Assembly: GCA_947846985.1 (NCBI GenBank)
Contig: CANTUZ010000001.1
Location: 149,264,447-149,328,446, forward strand
Source of the DNA: Fratercula arctica
Lineage: Eukaryota; Chordata; Aves; Charadriiformes; Alcidae
DNA: 64,000 nucleotides
Reading direction: 5' to 3'
The position numbers were made by a program, and so were the translations under genes. Under the pieces are notes generated by a model. It saw nothing but the letters and a program-made list of their open reading frames with translations. It searched no databases and was not told the DNA's origin. Positions 1 through 11,600 of this stretch are shown here, in pieces; position 1 is the stretch's first letter; the number at the start of each line of letters is the position of its first letter.

Positions 1-144
1 GGGACTATATGGTAATGCTTGCCGCAACATCTTTACTGTCACTAAATAACTGAAGTTCCTAAATTGCTTACAAGGAAAATGTTAAAACATCTAATACTAT
101 AATGATAAAAGAAGAATCTAGCTGTAAAAATGAATTACACCTAC

Positions 145-264
145 CCAGCATTCGGAGGTTGTACGCTTTGTGGTTTTCATCACTTTTTGCGGTGGCGCAG
201 AACACCTCGTTGTTGTTGCTCAAGAACTGTCTTTCTGTTCTCCAGTGATGCAGCTCTGCAGCAT
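145..264 (-). other. Unexplained exon-like open segment at left edge
   Basis: On the minus strand a 120-base segment is flanked by a fair acceptor (tttcttgctag) and a donor-like GTAGGT. It is open in a phase 1-1 frame, reading AAELHHWRTERQFLSNNNEV and ending YNLRMLG. It has more CpGs than its surroundings. I do not recognise the peptide, and it matches no importin (the neighbouring gene in mammals) that I can recall. It could be an exon of an unknown transcript, a conserved element or chance. Confidence 0.25.
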
Positions 265-1251
265 CTAGCAAGAAATTGTAGGTACTTTCACTCATCTTTT
301 AATTTCTTCTTAGAAGCAGGGGAAAGTGTGTCTGGTAATCATAAAATATTAAAAAAAGCACACCAACGTGAGTGTAAAAAAGTATTTATTGTTAACTATG
401 GTAATTTGTCATTTTGCCATTTTGGTTAAGACAGTAAATAAGATTAGTCCAGTGAAAACTGCCCATTTTAAAGATCTTGAATCATGCATCATCCTAAAAC
501 CAAATTACTTTAAAGGATTTTTATCTCTACTTCCTTTTCCAAAATTAGAATGCTATGGACAGTTGAAAAGCATTTTTGTTTTATTCCATTTCTGTGTATT
601 CATCTGCAGTACAAGAACGTAAAAGTTATGAAATTGATTCACTGAAGGACTTGAGTCATGTGAAGCTGGTAATGTAAAAGATATCAATAAAGGACAAAAT
701 AAAGACTATTTTAACATCTTCCTAAAATGTTTTTCAGAATGTTATTGCACTTACCACTTGTATTTAAAACAGCACTTTTAACATGCAACATTCACTACAA
801 AACAAAGTGGAAAAAATTTTACACCTAAGATTTTCCTTTCAGGACCCACTTTTTGTGCACACAACAGCCATCAAGGAAGCAATGCCAGCAAGTATCTAAA
901 TCAAGTAACATCTGGTTCAATAATACTTATTTCCTTTATAATATGTCAGCAGTGATTTAGTCCTGGAAGTATTGTTGCAAGCATTTTAGTCTACCTATGC
1001 GCTGGGTTTGATGTTTGCCTGATACTTCTTTCTGTAAAACATGAACGTCCATCGATACCAGTGGCTATGTTATTCTAAAAATAAGTTTAATCATTAACTG
1101 AAATATTTTTATGTAACTTCAGAAACTTCAGATTGAAAGTAACTACTTATAAGCCAGAACTCCTGTGCCTTTTTGTTGGAGCAAAGACTCTGTTAATATT
1201 TCAGGCTTCATCTACTTCAAAATAATGGATCTGGAACTGAATTAGAATTTT

Positions 1252-1270
1252 AAAAAAAAAAAAAAAAAAA
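1252..1270. repeat. A19 homopolymer
   Basis: Nineteen adenines precede taaatctgg. No retroelement body is recognisable upstream, so it is a simple repeat and not a proven retrotransposon tail. Confidence 0.9.
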
Positions 1271-1789
1271 TAAATCTGGTCTACTACTCTGCAAAGTAAA
1301 GAATCCGAGGTAAAACTCTGAGATTTTCTTGTCGGCTATCTAACGTGCTGCTGAGAGAAGACCCAATGTGAAAAGGAAGTGTTATACAAAGAAACTAAAA
1401 ACAAGTAAATGAAATGCAAGTTGCACCAGCATGCAAGTACAGAAAAAAAAAGGAGGAGAAGGGGAAAAAAGGGAAGTGGGGAGATAAGGGAAAGCAAAGG
1501 GTTTATTTTTTTTTAAAAGCTCCAAAACTCTGCAGGTCCACTCTAGCAACAGTTTTATGAAGTATTTAGGACAAGCAATCATATTTTGAAACTCAGTTGC
1601 TGGAACCAAGGATTTTTAAAACAATGTAAGTTCGACCTCAGTGAATACAGACCAAGTTCCTGACAAAGTCGCTGTCAACTTGATTAAGTTCAAGAACTTT
1701 GGGAGGTGGAGAAAAACTAGAAAAGCCTTACATATTGCAGGTTCCTTAGAATTAGTCCTTTGACTTTGGGTTGTTTTGAAGCGTGGGTA

Positions 1790-2172
1790 GTGTTTTAGCT
1801 GAACGCTGCGTGTAGCTTACTTTCTGGTGGCATAGAACGGCTGCTACGTTATCGCGCCAGCCAAGTTCCTCCTCCTTCGCCCAGCTGCTTGTACGGCTGA
1901 GCGCAACATCGTGTGCTCTGGGGTATCCCTTTGATCTGATGTGGTCAGGCGTCCCGGCTGTGTCCCCTCCCGGTTTCTCGTGCACCCCCAGCCTGCTCGC
2001 TGGTGGGGCAGCGAGAGAAACAGAGGTGGCCTTGATGCTGTGTGAGCCCTGCTCAGCAGTAGCCAAAGCATCCCTGTGTTATCAATAAGTGTTTTGGTCA
2101 CACATCCAAAACACAGCGCCACAGCAGCTCCTCTGACAAAAATTAACTCTGTCCCAGTCAAAACCGGTGCGC
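1790..2172 (-). mobile_element. Degraded ERVL-like LTR fragment
   Basis: Read on the minus strand, this contains tgggacagagttaattttt, a gtgttttggat segment, ttgataacacagggatg, ctgctgagcaggg and ggggacacagccggg, all typical of common avian LTRs. The 5' end resembles cggttttgactgggac near 2172. The 3' half, with the usual polyadenylation region and terminal aaccacgaca, is missing or unrecognisable, so this is a fragment. No target duplication was found. The family name is not assigned. Confidence 0.7.
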
Positions 2173-2912
2173 TCTTCTGTCTCAGGGTAGTTCCAGTGTT
2201 TCACTGAACTCACAAAAGGAAACATGGAAATTCACTCCCTCCAAATCAAAACCTTGAGTTAGTTCCTTACCCTTACAGTTTATCTTCAGCAGGCTGCACA
2301 AGATACCTAAACTGGAGAGAATTTAGGTGGTATCCGATTTGCACAGCAAAGACAGCAATAGGAAGTTACCAGAACTATGATGCCCCTTTGTACATTTTAT
2401 TTATACCCGATTATCATCCTTATATAGTTCTAAGACGTTGTCGCGTAGTGCAACAATTCAAGCAACTTCATTTCACAACTACAGAGGAAAAAGGTATCGG
2501 AAGACACAGCATTTACACGAAGTCGATACCGGTGTTACCTCAGATGTTTGCAAGGTGTGAAACTCACCTGTTCAATGCTTCGCCCAGAAGGAGGATGCAG
2601 ATCTAGGTCTACAGTCTGGACACACCGAGGCAGGCTAAAACTGTGCCAGTTGGTAAATAATGCACTGAAATACTCTGAAGTACTTTGAGAAGCTTTCAAA
2701 ACAAGTATTAATCTAGAAACATAAAGAATGAGGATCGAGGTATTACTATCCTAGTGTTTATCATTATGGGAAATCATGTGAAGTCATATTTCTAGGTATT
2801 TCGAAGATCAGAATAGCAATTTTCTACCAGTGGATTTTGGCCACCTGTTGCTGTGGAAAGCAGGTGTTTTGCTTGGTCTTTTGCAGTACTATTTTAAAAA
2901 AATGTAGCCTTA

Positions 2913-4705
2913 TCATAGAATACTTTGGGTTGTAAGGGACCTTTAAAGGTCATCTAGTCCAACCCTCCTGCAATGAGCAGGGACATCTACTAGATCAGGT
3001 TGCTCAGAGCCCCGTCCAACTTGACCTTGAATGTTTCCAGGGATGGGGCATCTACCACCTCTCTGGGCAACCTGTGCCAGTGTTTCACCACCCTCATGGT
3101 AAAAAATTTCTTCCTTATCTCTAGTCTAAATGTACCCTCTTTTAGTTTAAAACCATTACCCCTTGTCCTATCACAACAGCCCCTGCTAAAAAGTCTGTCC
3201 AGACCTTTCTTGTAAGCCCCCTTTAGGTACTGGAAGGCCGCTATAAGGTCTCCCCGGAGCCTTCTCTTCTCCAGGTGAATAACCCCAACTCTCTCAATCT
3301 GTCCTCATAAGAGGGGTGCTCCAGCCCTCTGTGTCCCTCCTCTGGACTTGCTCCAACAGGTCCATGTCTTTCCTGTGCTGAGGGCTCCAGAGCTAGACAC
3401 AGTATTCCAGCTGGGGTCTCACCTAAGGGGCAGAATCACCTCCCTCAACCTGCTGGCCACGCTTCTTTTGATGCACCCCAGGACACTGTTGGCCTTCTGG
3501 GACATTGTTGGCTCATGTCCAGCTTTTCATCCACCAGTACACCCAAATCCTTCTTCTCAGGGCTGCTCTCAAACCCTTCATCCCCAAGCCTGTATTGATA
3601 CTGGCGGTTGCATTAACTCAGGTGCAGGACCTTGCATTTGGCCTTGTTGACCCTTGTAAGGTTCACACAGGCCCACTTCTTGAGCTTGTCCAGGTCCCTC
3701 CGGATGGCATCCCATCCCTCAGGTGTGTCAACTGCACCACTCAGCTTGGTGTCAGCTGCAAACTTGCTGAGGGTGCAATCGATCCCACTCTCTATGTCAC
3801 TGATGAAGATATTAAACAGTACTGGTCCCAGTACAGACCCCTGAGGGACACCACTTGTCACCCATCTCCATCTGGACATTGAGCTGTTGACCACTACCCT
3901 CTGGATGTGACCATCTAACCTATCCCTCTTCCATCAAACAGTCCACCCATCAAATCCATACCTCTCCAGTTTAGAGGGAAGGATGTTGTGGGGGACCGTG
4001 TCAAAGGCCTTACAGAACTCCAGACAGATGACATCCATAGCTCTTCCCTTGTCCACTGTTGTAGTCACTCCATCATAGAAGGCCGCCAGGTTAGTCAGGC
4101 AGGACTTGCCCTTGGGGAAGCCATGCTGGCTCTCTCTAATCACCTCCCTGTCCTCCATCCTTAGCATAGCTTCTAGAAGGATCTGTTCCATGATCTTCCC
4201 AGTCACAGAGGTGAAGCTGGCGGGTCAGTAGCTCCCAGGGTTCTCCTTTCTACCTTTTTTCCAGTCACCAGGGGTTTTACCTGACTGCCATGACTTTTCA
4301 AATATCATGGAGAGCGGCTTAGTAACTGCATCAGCCAGTTATCTCAGGACTCTGGGATGTGTCTCATCAGGTTCCATGGATTTCTGTATGTTCAGGTTCC
4401 TCAGGTGGTCACAAACCAGATCTCTTACAGCATGAGGGTCTTTTCTCCCCCAGTCCCTTCCTTGTGGTCCATCCACTCCAGAGGTGTGAGAAGAGAGGTT
4501 GCCAGGGAAGACCGAGGCAAAAAAGTTGAGTACCTCAGCCGCCTTCTCATCCATTGTTACCAGTTTGCCAGTCTTGCTTATCGAGGGGGGGGGAAATGCT
4601 TTATTGATCTTCCTTTTCTGGCTGACATACCTGTAGAAGCCCTTCTTAATATTCTTTGTATCCCTTGCCAAGTTTAGCTCCAGCTGTGCCTTGCCCTTAA
4701 CATTG
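2913..4705 (-). mobile_element. CR1 LINE, 5'-truncated, broken reverse transcriptase
   Basis: The 3' end lies at the low coordinate (catagaat at 2914-2921, then the conserved CR1 tail with gttggactagatgacc on the minus strand). Three minus-strand open pieces (4671-4339, 4206-3934 and 3894-3613) show reverse-transcriptase text such as [22 protein letters not shown] and [20 protein letters not shown]. They are separated by stops or frameshifts. The catalytic FADD-type box reads FAAD at 3762-3751, so an Asp is lost. The element is inactive. The 5' part (endonuclease and UTR) is absent. Confidence 0.95.
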
Positions 4706-7700
4706 AAGGTCCAGTACTAACCTTTTGAGGCATATCTATTCTGAGAACTTTATGACAGTGTCTGTTCCTTTGTACTTATATTCCTTTCTGTAACAGAGGT
4801 CAGCTAGAGCTGTGTTCACAGATCCAACTGGACACATGGTAGCGAAAGCCAATAGGTTTAGCTAAGGAGGTACTACATGAGAACGCTATAGGATAAAATT
4901 GATCATATGTTCATTTACCATATGGAAAAGAATTGTCTGAGTTGTATTTTTTTTAAATAACAACTATCAGGGGAAAAACAGACATTTTATTTTAAATTGG
5001 CTGGTATTGTAGAGATGATTCCAATTCAGTCTGATAAACTTACAAAAGTATGAAGTCCTTTTAAAGGCATCCATTGTATGATTTACAGTCAAGTTTTCTA
5101 TCAACAAATAGCATAATGATTAAAATTCATGCTTCATCATATCTTCACACTTTTTGCTGTGACAGCGTAGTCCTTTAGTTAGGAATTTAAAAATCCATCT
5201 TATAGAGATGGACAACCAGCTCTGAAAGCAAGATGCTTACCTCAGATATCTTAAACATATGCAAGCCAGAGATACATGGAAGCTCTGCTAGATCTACCAG
5301 CAAGACGTAAGTCTCAAACAAATGGGTCCACCAAGCAGTTGTCCAGGCTTGACTGAACTGTAGCATGAGAAAGCAACGTGCGCTTCATGTATTCACAGTG
5401 ATCACATGGCTGAGATTGCTAATAAGCTTGGCCTTTGGCAATGTCAGAAGTACTGGTAACTAAGAAATCCATCATACAAGAACATATAATAAAACTGAAT
5501 AGAATAAGCTGCATACTAAATGAAAAGGCCTACACTGCGGCACTCTGAAGCACAAGGGATACCCTGCTGCTATACACAGAATGGGGCTCGTTTATTTACT
5601 AGTCCCTCTGCAGACAGCATGGGAGAGGAGTGACTGGGTCAGTGCTCTAGATGTCTAAAAAAAAAATCTAGAGTTGCAGGTCTGTTAGAAAAGCAACAGA
5701 GTCTGTTTGTCCACAGCTGCAAAGCTATTGCAAGCTGAAAATTTTCTCAGCACTTAGGCCTATCTACCATATTAGTACACAAGGAGAATTAACAGCTTGA
5801 GAAAATTGCTAGTTAAACTCCTGCCACTTAGCCTCTGTTGAGGGGGTTCTAGAAATAACCATTTTTAATGGCTAAAGTCAGAATTAGCATGTTTAAAAAC
5901 ACTAAATACAGGCTTAGTATTCATGGTTAAGGCTTACCAATTTTGTTTGTAGTGGTAAAAAAACTAGGTTCCCTAAAGCTTTACCCCAAATTTCTCATCT
6001 CAGAAGTTGCCAAAGGAATTAAACCAGGACTTGAGGTATAATCACCCTCTAAAAATCTGTATGAAAAAGAAACCTAAGCTTGGAATAAAGCAAAAAAAGA
6101 TCTTTATGCCAGTAGCTTTATGGAGGGATGCCAGACAACTTGTTTTGGCATCTGTACGGTAGCAGGGGAGAACTGTTTAAAGTTGGAAGTTCTGAAACCA
6201 GTTACCAAGAAACAGCAGCTTTATATCAGGTCTGAAGTACCTGATTTTTACTTTCACTTAAGTAACAGTTAGCTGAACTGCTTTTATTTTGCCCGCTCCT
6301 GGTTTATCCTTAGGTGTACCAGTCAGGCTTTTCCACTAGCTGCCTTAGTACACTGATAAAATAGTTCCTACTGCTAAAAAAACCCAACCAGCTACTAAAG
6401 GTTTTAAAAGTAGAAAGAGCCGATGACCTACAGTCTTCTTACTAGTTCAGACTTTCATTTTAAACATTGAAATGCTGTACAATATTTGGCATGCTGCAGC
6501 TCACACAAGGACATATGTCATAGCTCTTCAGTCCTTAGGCCACAAGTGATTGCTGAAGACTGGTCACACAGCCCTTTGGCTGTAAGAAAGGAATTTCATA
6601 AACGCTTCCCAGCATTTGCATTCAGGTTTGGTTTAAAACACAAGCATCGGGTTTCAACTACAAATACCAAGTTCCTCAGCAATTCTCTGAAAGGAAGAGA
6701 TATTGGCATTACAAACCAATTCCAACCTCACAGGGGAGGGAAGCCATACATGTTTGCACTACACACAGGTCAGTTTTAACTTCAAAATGGATTACAGCTG
6801 AATGAGATCTGCATAACAAACAGCGTCAGCAAGCCCTCCAGTGACTGGTTTGAGGTTTAAGAATTTCAGCAAACTACACCACTACTCAAGGAAAGTCAAC
6901 GTGACAGTGTTCTTCCCCCCCTCCCCAACCAAGCCTTTACCTCCCATAGCCCTGTTCAAGTAATAACCACCAGCAGCAGTCATAATGGGTACGTCTGGTC
7001 ATGATGGCTGCATCCAGTTCAAAGTGGATTTGGGGGAAAAGCAGATAACACAATAACCAAGGGCTAACTTGATCAATGCGCCCACCTAACCACAGTAATG
7101 GTAATCAAGCCAAATTTGGAAGAAACTAACATCTGTGGTCAGTATGCAAATATGACTATAAGTCAATCATTTTACCCCCATCAATAGTGAACAGCCCTTT
7201 GAGCTCTCCTGCCGCACCTAGACTCCTCTCTGAGGAGTTTAGAAAACAAAGAGGTCCCCCCTGAACACCATTACTCAACAGGAGGCTCTCCCTGACAGTT
7301 TTGTCCGACTGTCCTCTCTGCGGTAAATAACCAAGTGTACCTTGCCATCAAACCTTGTTAAACCACTGTCACATATACTATCAAGCTTTGTTAAATCTCT
7401 TATGAGTGAAGTGCATCACTCCTTCGGCAACAGTGACAAAGCTAGATTTTGACAGGCTATGCATTTAAAATAAGTAGTCCTAATCAAGTATTTAGCATTT
7501 CACTTCTGGTTTCTTGCGCTTTCAGTTAAAAAAATCAGGTATGTAACTAGATCTTGAATTCATTTTTGATCAAGGGAACACTCTTGAGAATGGCATCAAT
7601 CAAGAACTAAACAAGTCATCCCATTTAAACTATACAATTTACCCCGAATTACTGTAATTTGAAGACCAGTTCTATGTACTAACATGCATGTACACCCCAC

Positions 7701-7759
7701 ATCAGGAATAAAGCTGTTTGATATATTTTAAAAATAAAGACTACTGGCAAGATTAATAC
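4706..7759. other. Intergenic between CR1 and CAPRIN2 3' end
   Basis: This is AT-rich sequence of about 3 kb without recognisable exon, RNA gene or repeat. Short open frames here show no family resemblance. A longer CAPRIN2 3' UTR cannot be excluded. Confidence 0.5.
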
Positions 7760-7779
7760 TAAAATGCATATTAACTTGT

Positions 7780-7785
7780 TTTATT
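7780..7785 (-). terminator. Candidate distal poly(A) signal of CAPRIN2
   Basis: A second AATAAA on the minus strand, in the context ctcAATAAAacaag, lies about 110 bases beyond the first. Use of either or both is possible. Confidence 0.5.
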
Positions 7786-7869
7786 GAGGCACAACAAGGC
7801 ATTGTGAATGGCCCATACTTGAGGCAATCAATAGTGTAGTAAGCTGGACATTAACACAGTTTAGGGTAA

Positions 7870-8108
7870 GTGCAAACAATATACATTCACAGCTTTATTA
7901 GCAAGGCTACATCACAACTGATAAAGTGCCAAATTAGTGCTGATTCAGTACCCCAACTCCATGATTTCACCTTGCACAACAGGACCATCATTTCCCCCAA
8001 TAATGGAACCACGTATCTTCTATAAAGTCAGTAGTAAGTGCGAAGCTAGTCCCACCCCCCTCCACCAAGGTGTTTGGAGCAGCTCTTTTGTAAACATCAC
8101 ACTGGATT
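7870..8108 (-). other. CAPRIN2: CAPRIN2 3' UTR (proximal form)
   Basis: This is the sequence after the stop codon on the minus strand. It is AT-rich, and the proximal AATAAA lies about 210 bases downstream of the stop. The end is inferred from the usual 15-30 base spacing to cleavage. A longer form would reach about 7760. Confidence 0.6.
7894..7899 (-). terminator. Candidate proximal poly(A) signal of CAPRIN2
   Basis: AATAAA is present on the minus strand, in the context gctAATAAAgctg. A T/G-rich stretch (ttgtttgc) follows on the transcribed strand. Confidence 0.6.
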
Positions 8109-8677
8109 TTAGTCCTGATAAAGGAGGTATCCCGAAAAGGTGGAGTATTTCCAGCTGCTTCCATAGATGGCTCCCCGATGCAGACGCAACCAGATCTGAT
8201 CTCCCTGGAACAGCTGCAGGACTGCATGATTACTAGCTGTTTCATGATCAGGAGCCCCATCGTTTGCATATGCTGACACTAGAACCTCTTCATTCTTCAT
8301 AAGATTCACATACAGGGGAACATTTACAGCCAGTTTCAGCATGTGGAAGATGAAGACATATGTACCATTCACTGGACAGTTGAACCTACCAAGCTGGATA
8401 TCAAAAGTTTCTCCAAGGTTGTTCAGCAACAGATCAAACACAATTGGCTGGTCTAGAGTTCCAGGGGCCAAGTTAGATGTTCTAGCAGCAGAGAAGGCAA
8501 CTCTCATCTGCTGTGGGAGGGGGTAGACATGCACTGGTAGTATGGTGGCAGCTTGGCTTGTCACTGGCATATCAACAGGGGTGATGCTGCGGGAGTCTCC
8601 CTGTCCAGAGTCCCCACTGTTAAAGGTTTCATTGTCTCGTTCTGGGCTGCTCACCTGAGAGGAATCACTCCACCCTG
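8109..8677 (-). CDS. CAPRIN2: CAPRIN2 terminal coding exon with C1q domain
   Basis: The coding part is 569 bp including TAA. A Ser-rich lead (SSPERDNETFNSGDSGQGDS) precedes a C1q/TNF-like jelly-roll domain at about residues 1036-1167. The domain runs from MRVAFSAART through QLGRFNCPVNGTYVFIFHML, NDGAPDHETASNHAVLQL and WKYSTFSGYLL to the C-terminal YQD. C1q domains form trimers; in caprin-2 this domain is reported to act in LRP5/6 signalling. The acceptor is CAG|CAG|, so the exon starts at 8677 or 8674, a one-alanine difference. Confidence 0.97.
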
Positions 8678-11600
8678 CTGTTAAAGGTCATTAGCAATGA
8701 TAAGTAAGTATTATAGCAGAAGGAAACCCGTAAACCTGTAGGCATAGTCTTAAGCAGCAAGTGTATGGACTTTCCAACAGATTTGTCTTTCAACTACAGG
8801 AAGTTCTCAGAGGACCCCAGTGAGAACAGAACTTTGAAGCTGGTTTACATACATCACACCTGCAGCATTCAGCAGGACAGACCATAATTTAACTATGAAC
8901 AATGACACTTTATACTTTTAAGTAGGAGAGCGCACTAGCTTTGAATAGTTTTAGCTTTAGCATTTGCCACATACATATATTACCATAAAAAAAGCATATG
9001 CTAGCTTCTGAGTGGAGATAAATTATAATTTCTGCAAAATTTAGCAGGATTACTGAGAACCAAGTAGTCATTTAGTCACCTTCAAGACCTGAATTTGCAC
9101 TTCAAGTTACCTCAACACTGTTCTTCTAGAGCTGCATTCTTAGTAGGTCATATCAAGTTATGATGCTAGAATATTAAGTTTGAAGAACAAGAATTGCTGT
9201 TAAGCTTTGTGCACCCCATTCCCCAAAATGAAGCTGTAATCTTTTCAAATATCCAAGTTAAAAGGGTCTAGAATGAAAACATTAATAGATCTAAGAATTT
9301 TAAAGCAGTCACCCTCAACTTTCAAGCCGCTGTTATTTCTACTAGAAAGGAACACCTCAAGATATTAAATAAAACTAAATAAAGTTGCTACTGATATCTA
9401 TCTCATATTTCTTTTAATTCTGTGCTGAAGTACATTCTGAGTCCTCCCCGATTGAGATATGAACCTGCTTTATCCTAAAACAGTTTCCATAATATGTCAT
9501 AATTTCCCTTTATTCTTTGAAGTACTGATCTATAGTTATTCATCTTGCTTTTCACCTATAGCACTGTAAGTTCAGCTTTTTCCACCACATTTTCCAGGAT
9601 TAAATCACCTTGTTTACAATTTTTCCAAATACATGCTATTTATGCTTGGGTTGAAACAACTAGTCTTGTGTATTTCTTTAGGTTTTTGTACTCCAGCATG
9701 GAAGTACAGAGTGAACCTGTATTCCCAAACACACTATTTTTCATAGAAAAAGTTATCTTACAAAGTCTCTGTGATCTGATAGCTCACTCAGAATCAAGTG
9801 AGACCATACAATTAAGGGGATGAAGCCAAATGCAATATGGGAGCCACCCTGTTTGTATTTCCTGGTCAGTTTATTTGTGAAGGAATTTCAGTAAGGTACC
9901 ATCGTGTCAGAACTCTGATATGTGAGGACACCAAATTGAGAGATGAAATTAGATCTACTGCTATGCAATGCTGACTCTCTAAGAACAGTACTTAAGCTTT
10001 TATCTATCTTAGTTAATTTATGCCAAGCTTGATCCGTTTGACCAGCGAGAGAACACTTTCTCACTATTCACAATAACACTCCAGCATCTGCTACGCCCAA
10101 GCACATACATGGACCTCTGGGAACCTGAGGTTAGCCTTACCTCTTGAATTTGCTCGAGGACCACTAGTTATCCCACCTCGCTTATAGCACTGCTGGTAAT
10201 TAACATCCTAAAAAGAACAGAAGTATTAATAAGGTTGGACAAGGCTCTGAGCAACCTGATTTAGTTGAAGATGTCCATACTCATTGCAGGAGAGGACGGA
10301 CTAGGTGACCTTTTAAGGTCCCTTCCAACCCAAACTAGTCTTCAATTCTGAGATTGTTATGAGTGAATCTGAAAACAAACGGGCTACCAAATACAGTTAT
10401 TGTTTCATTTGCACAATTAATTCAATCTCTAGAATAAAGAGTGATGGAGTTCAGAATTAAGATGTAGACAAACAGCCTTATTTATGGAAAATTTACTTTT
10501 ACAATAGCTTATATGAAGTTAAAGAGCTATTTCAATGCCAGTTCTAGCAAGTTATCTTCTGAATTAGACATTCAGTTCAGTTTATTGAGCATTACCTTAA
10601 ATACCAGGTCTGTTAGAAGTCTGTACAGAGGAATATATTACATTTCAAAGCTGAAGATCCTCCTTCTACCAGGAACCTTTGCTTTCTTACACTTTTTTGT
10701 TTGTTTGTTTTTTGTCTAACCACATTGAGTAATCCATTTAAGAAATCATTTCTTTATACTACAGAGGCACTAAGGACTAAATTTAAAATCTATAGTAAAA
10801 CAGACTCATTATGCCACATCATCTTTGCCATCTGTTTGCATTTTGCAGATTCCCTTCAGACTAAAATCAGCCTGTCATACAGAAGTGTTATCTGTCTGAA
10901 CTGACTTCCTATTTCAACTGCTGTCTACCATTCCAAAAAAAAGAGTGCACCTGTTAGGACAATGAAAAGCTACAATGCTAGAAGACTTCTCCTGTACAGT
11001 GCTCAAGAAGGATGCTGGAAACAAATTCAATGCTTACCCTCTGAGAATACGGCATTCCAGCATAATCTCTACCAGGGAACTGCAACTGGCCATAGCTGCC
11101 ATTAGCTATTGAAGGTGATCCTCTGTAAGCATCAAAACCTGTTCAAATAAGGTTGATTATTCAATATTATTCATTGTTTGGATTACAAGTATAAGTCCAG
11201 AATACAACTAGAGCTCCCTTTTGGCAGTTATCATGTAAATTACATGATGAATTACACATCCATTCCTTATTTCAGAGCCTCACTACTCCTATAAAGAATG
11301 CCCTTCATTAGCTAGTCTGAACTACCCAATGTATGGAACAAAATTACATGTTTAGAAGTATTAATATCAGGCCTGTTTGACAGTAATAGGACTTCACAGA
11401 ACAGCTGAAAAACTTGCTACATTTGGAGACAGGATTTAGGAGACCTGTGACATGCTTTCTTTTGCTATTACAGATGCTTAGCTATGCCTGTTATACATTT
11501 AAGTACTATAATATTTAGCATCTTTAGCTAATTACACTAACCACATCCTTAACTGCTGTTAAGTTAGAACTAGATACCTTGTAGGAACATGTACCAGAAA

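Larger units (their letters stand above)
1..1789. other. Intergenic, downstream of CAPRIN2
   Basis: Apart from the exon-like segment near the left edge and a 19-base A tract at 1252-1270, this is AT-rich sequence with no recognisable gene or repeat. Confidence 0.6.

Noticed and set aside
1252..1270. A19 tract as the tail of a processed pseudogene
   Set aside because: No recognisable coding body on the 5' side and no flanking target duplication seen.
1752..2161. Minus-strand frames of about 105 codons
   Set aside because: They fall in the degraded LTR fragment and are not host protein.
3000..3882. Plus-strand open frames of 71-125 codons
   Set aside because: They lie antisense to the CR1 element and are repeat sequence.
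6486..6779. 97-codon plus-strand open frame
   Set aside because: No recognisable motif, no splice context and average composition. It looks like chance.
1..7759. IPO8, the expected neighbour by mammalian gene order
   Set aside because: No importin-like exon or CpG-island promoter was found here. It may lie left of the window.
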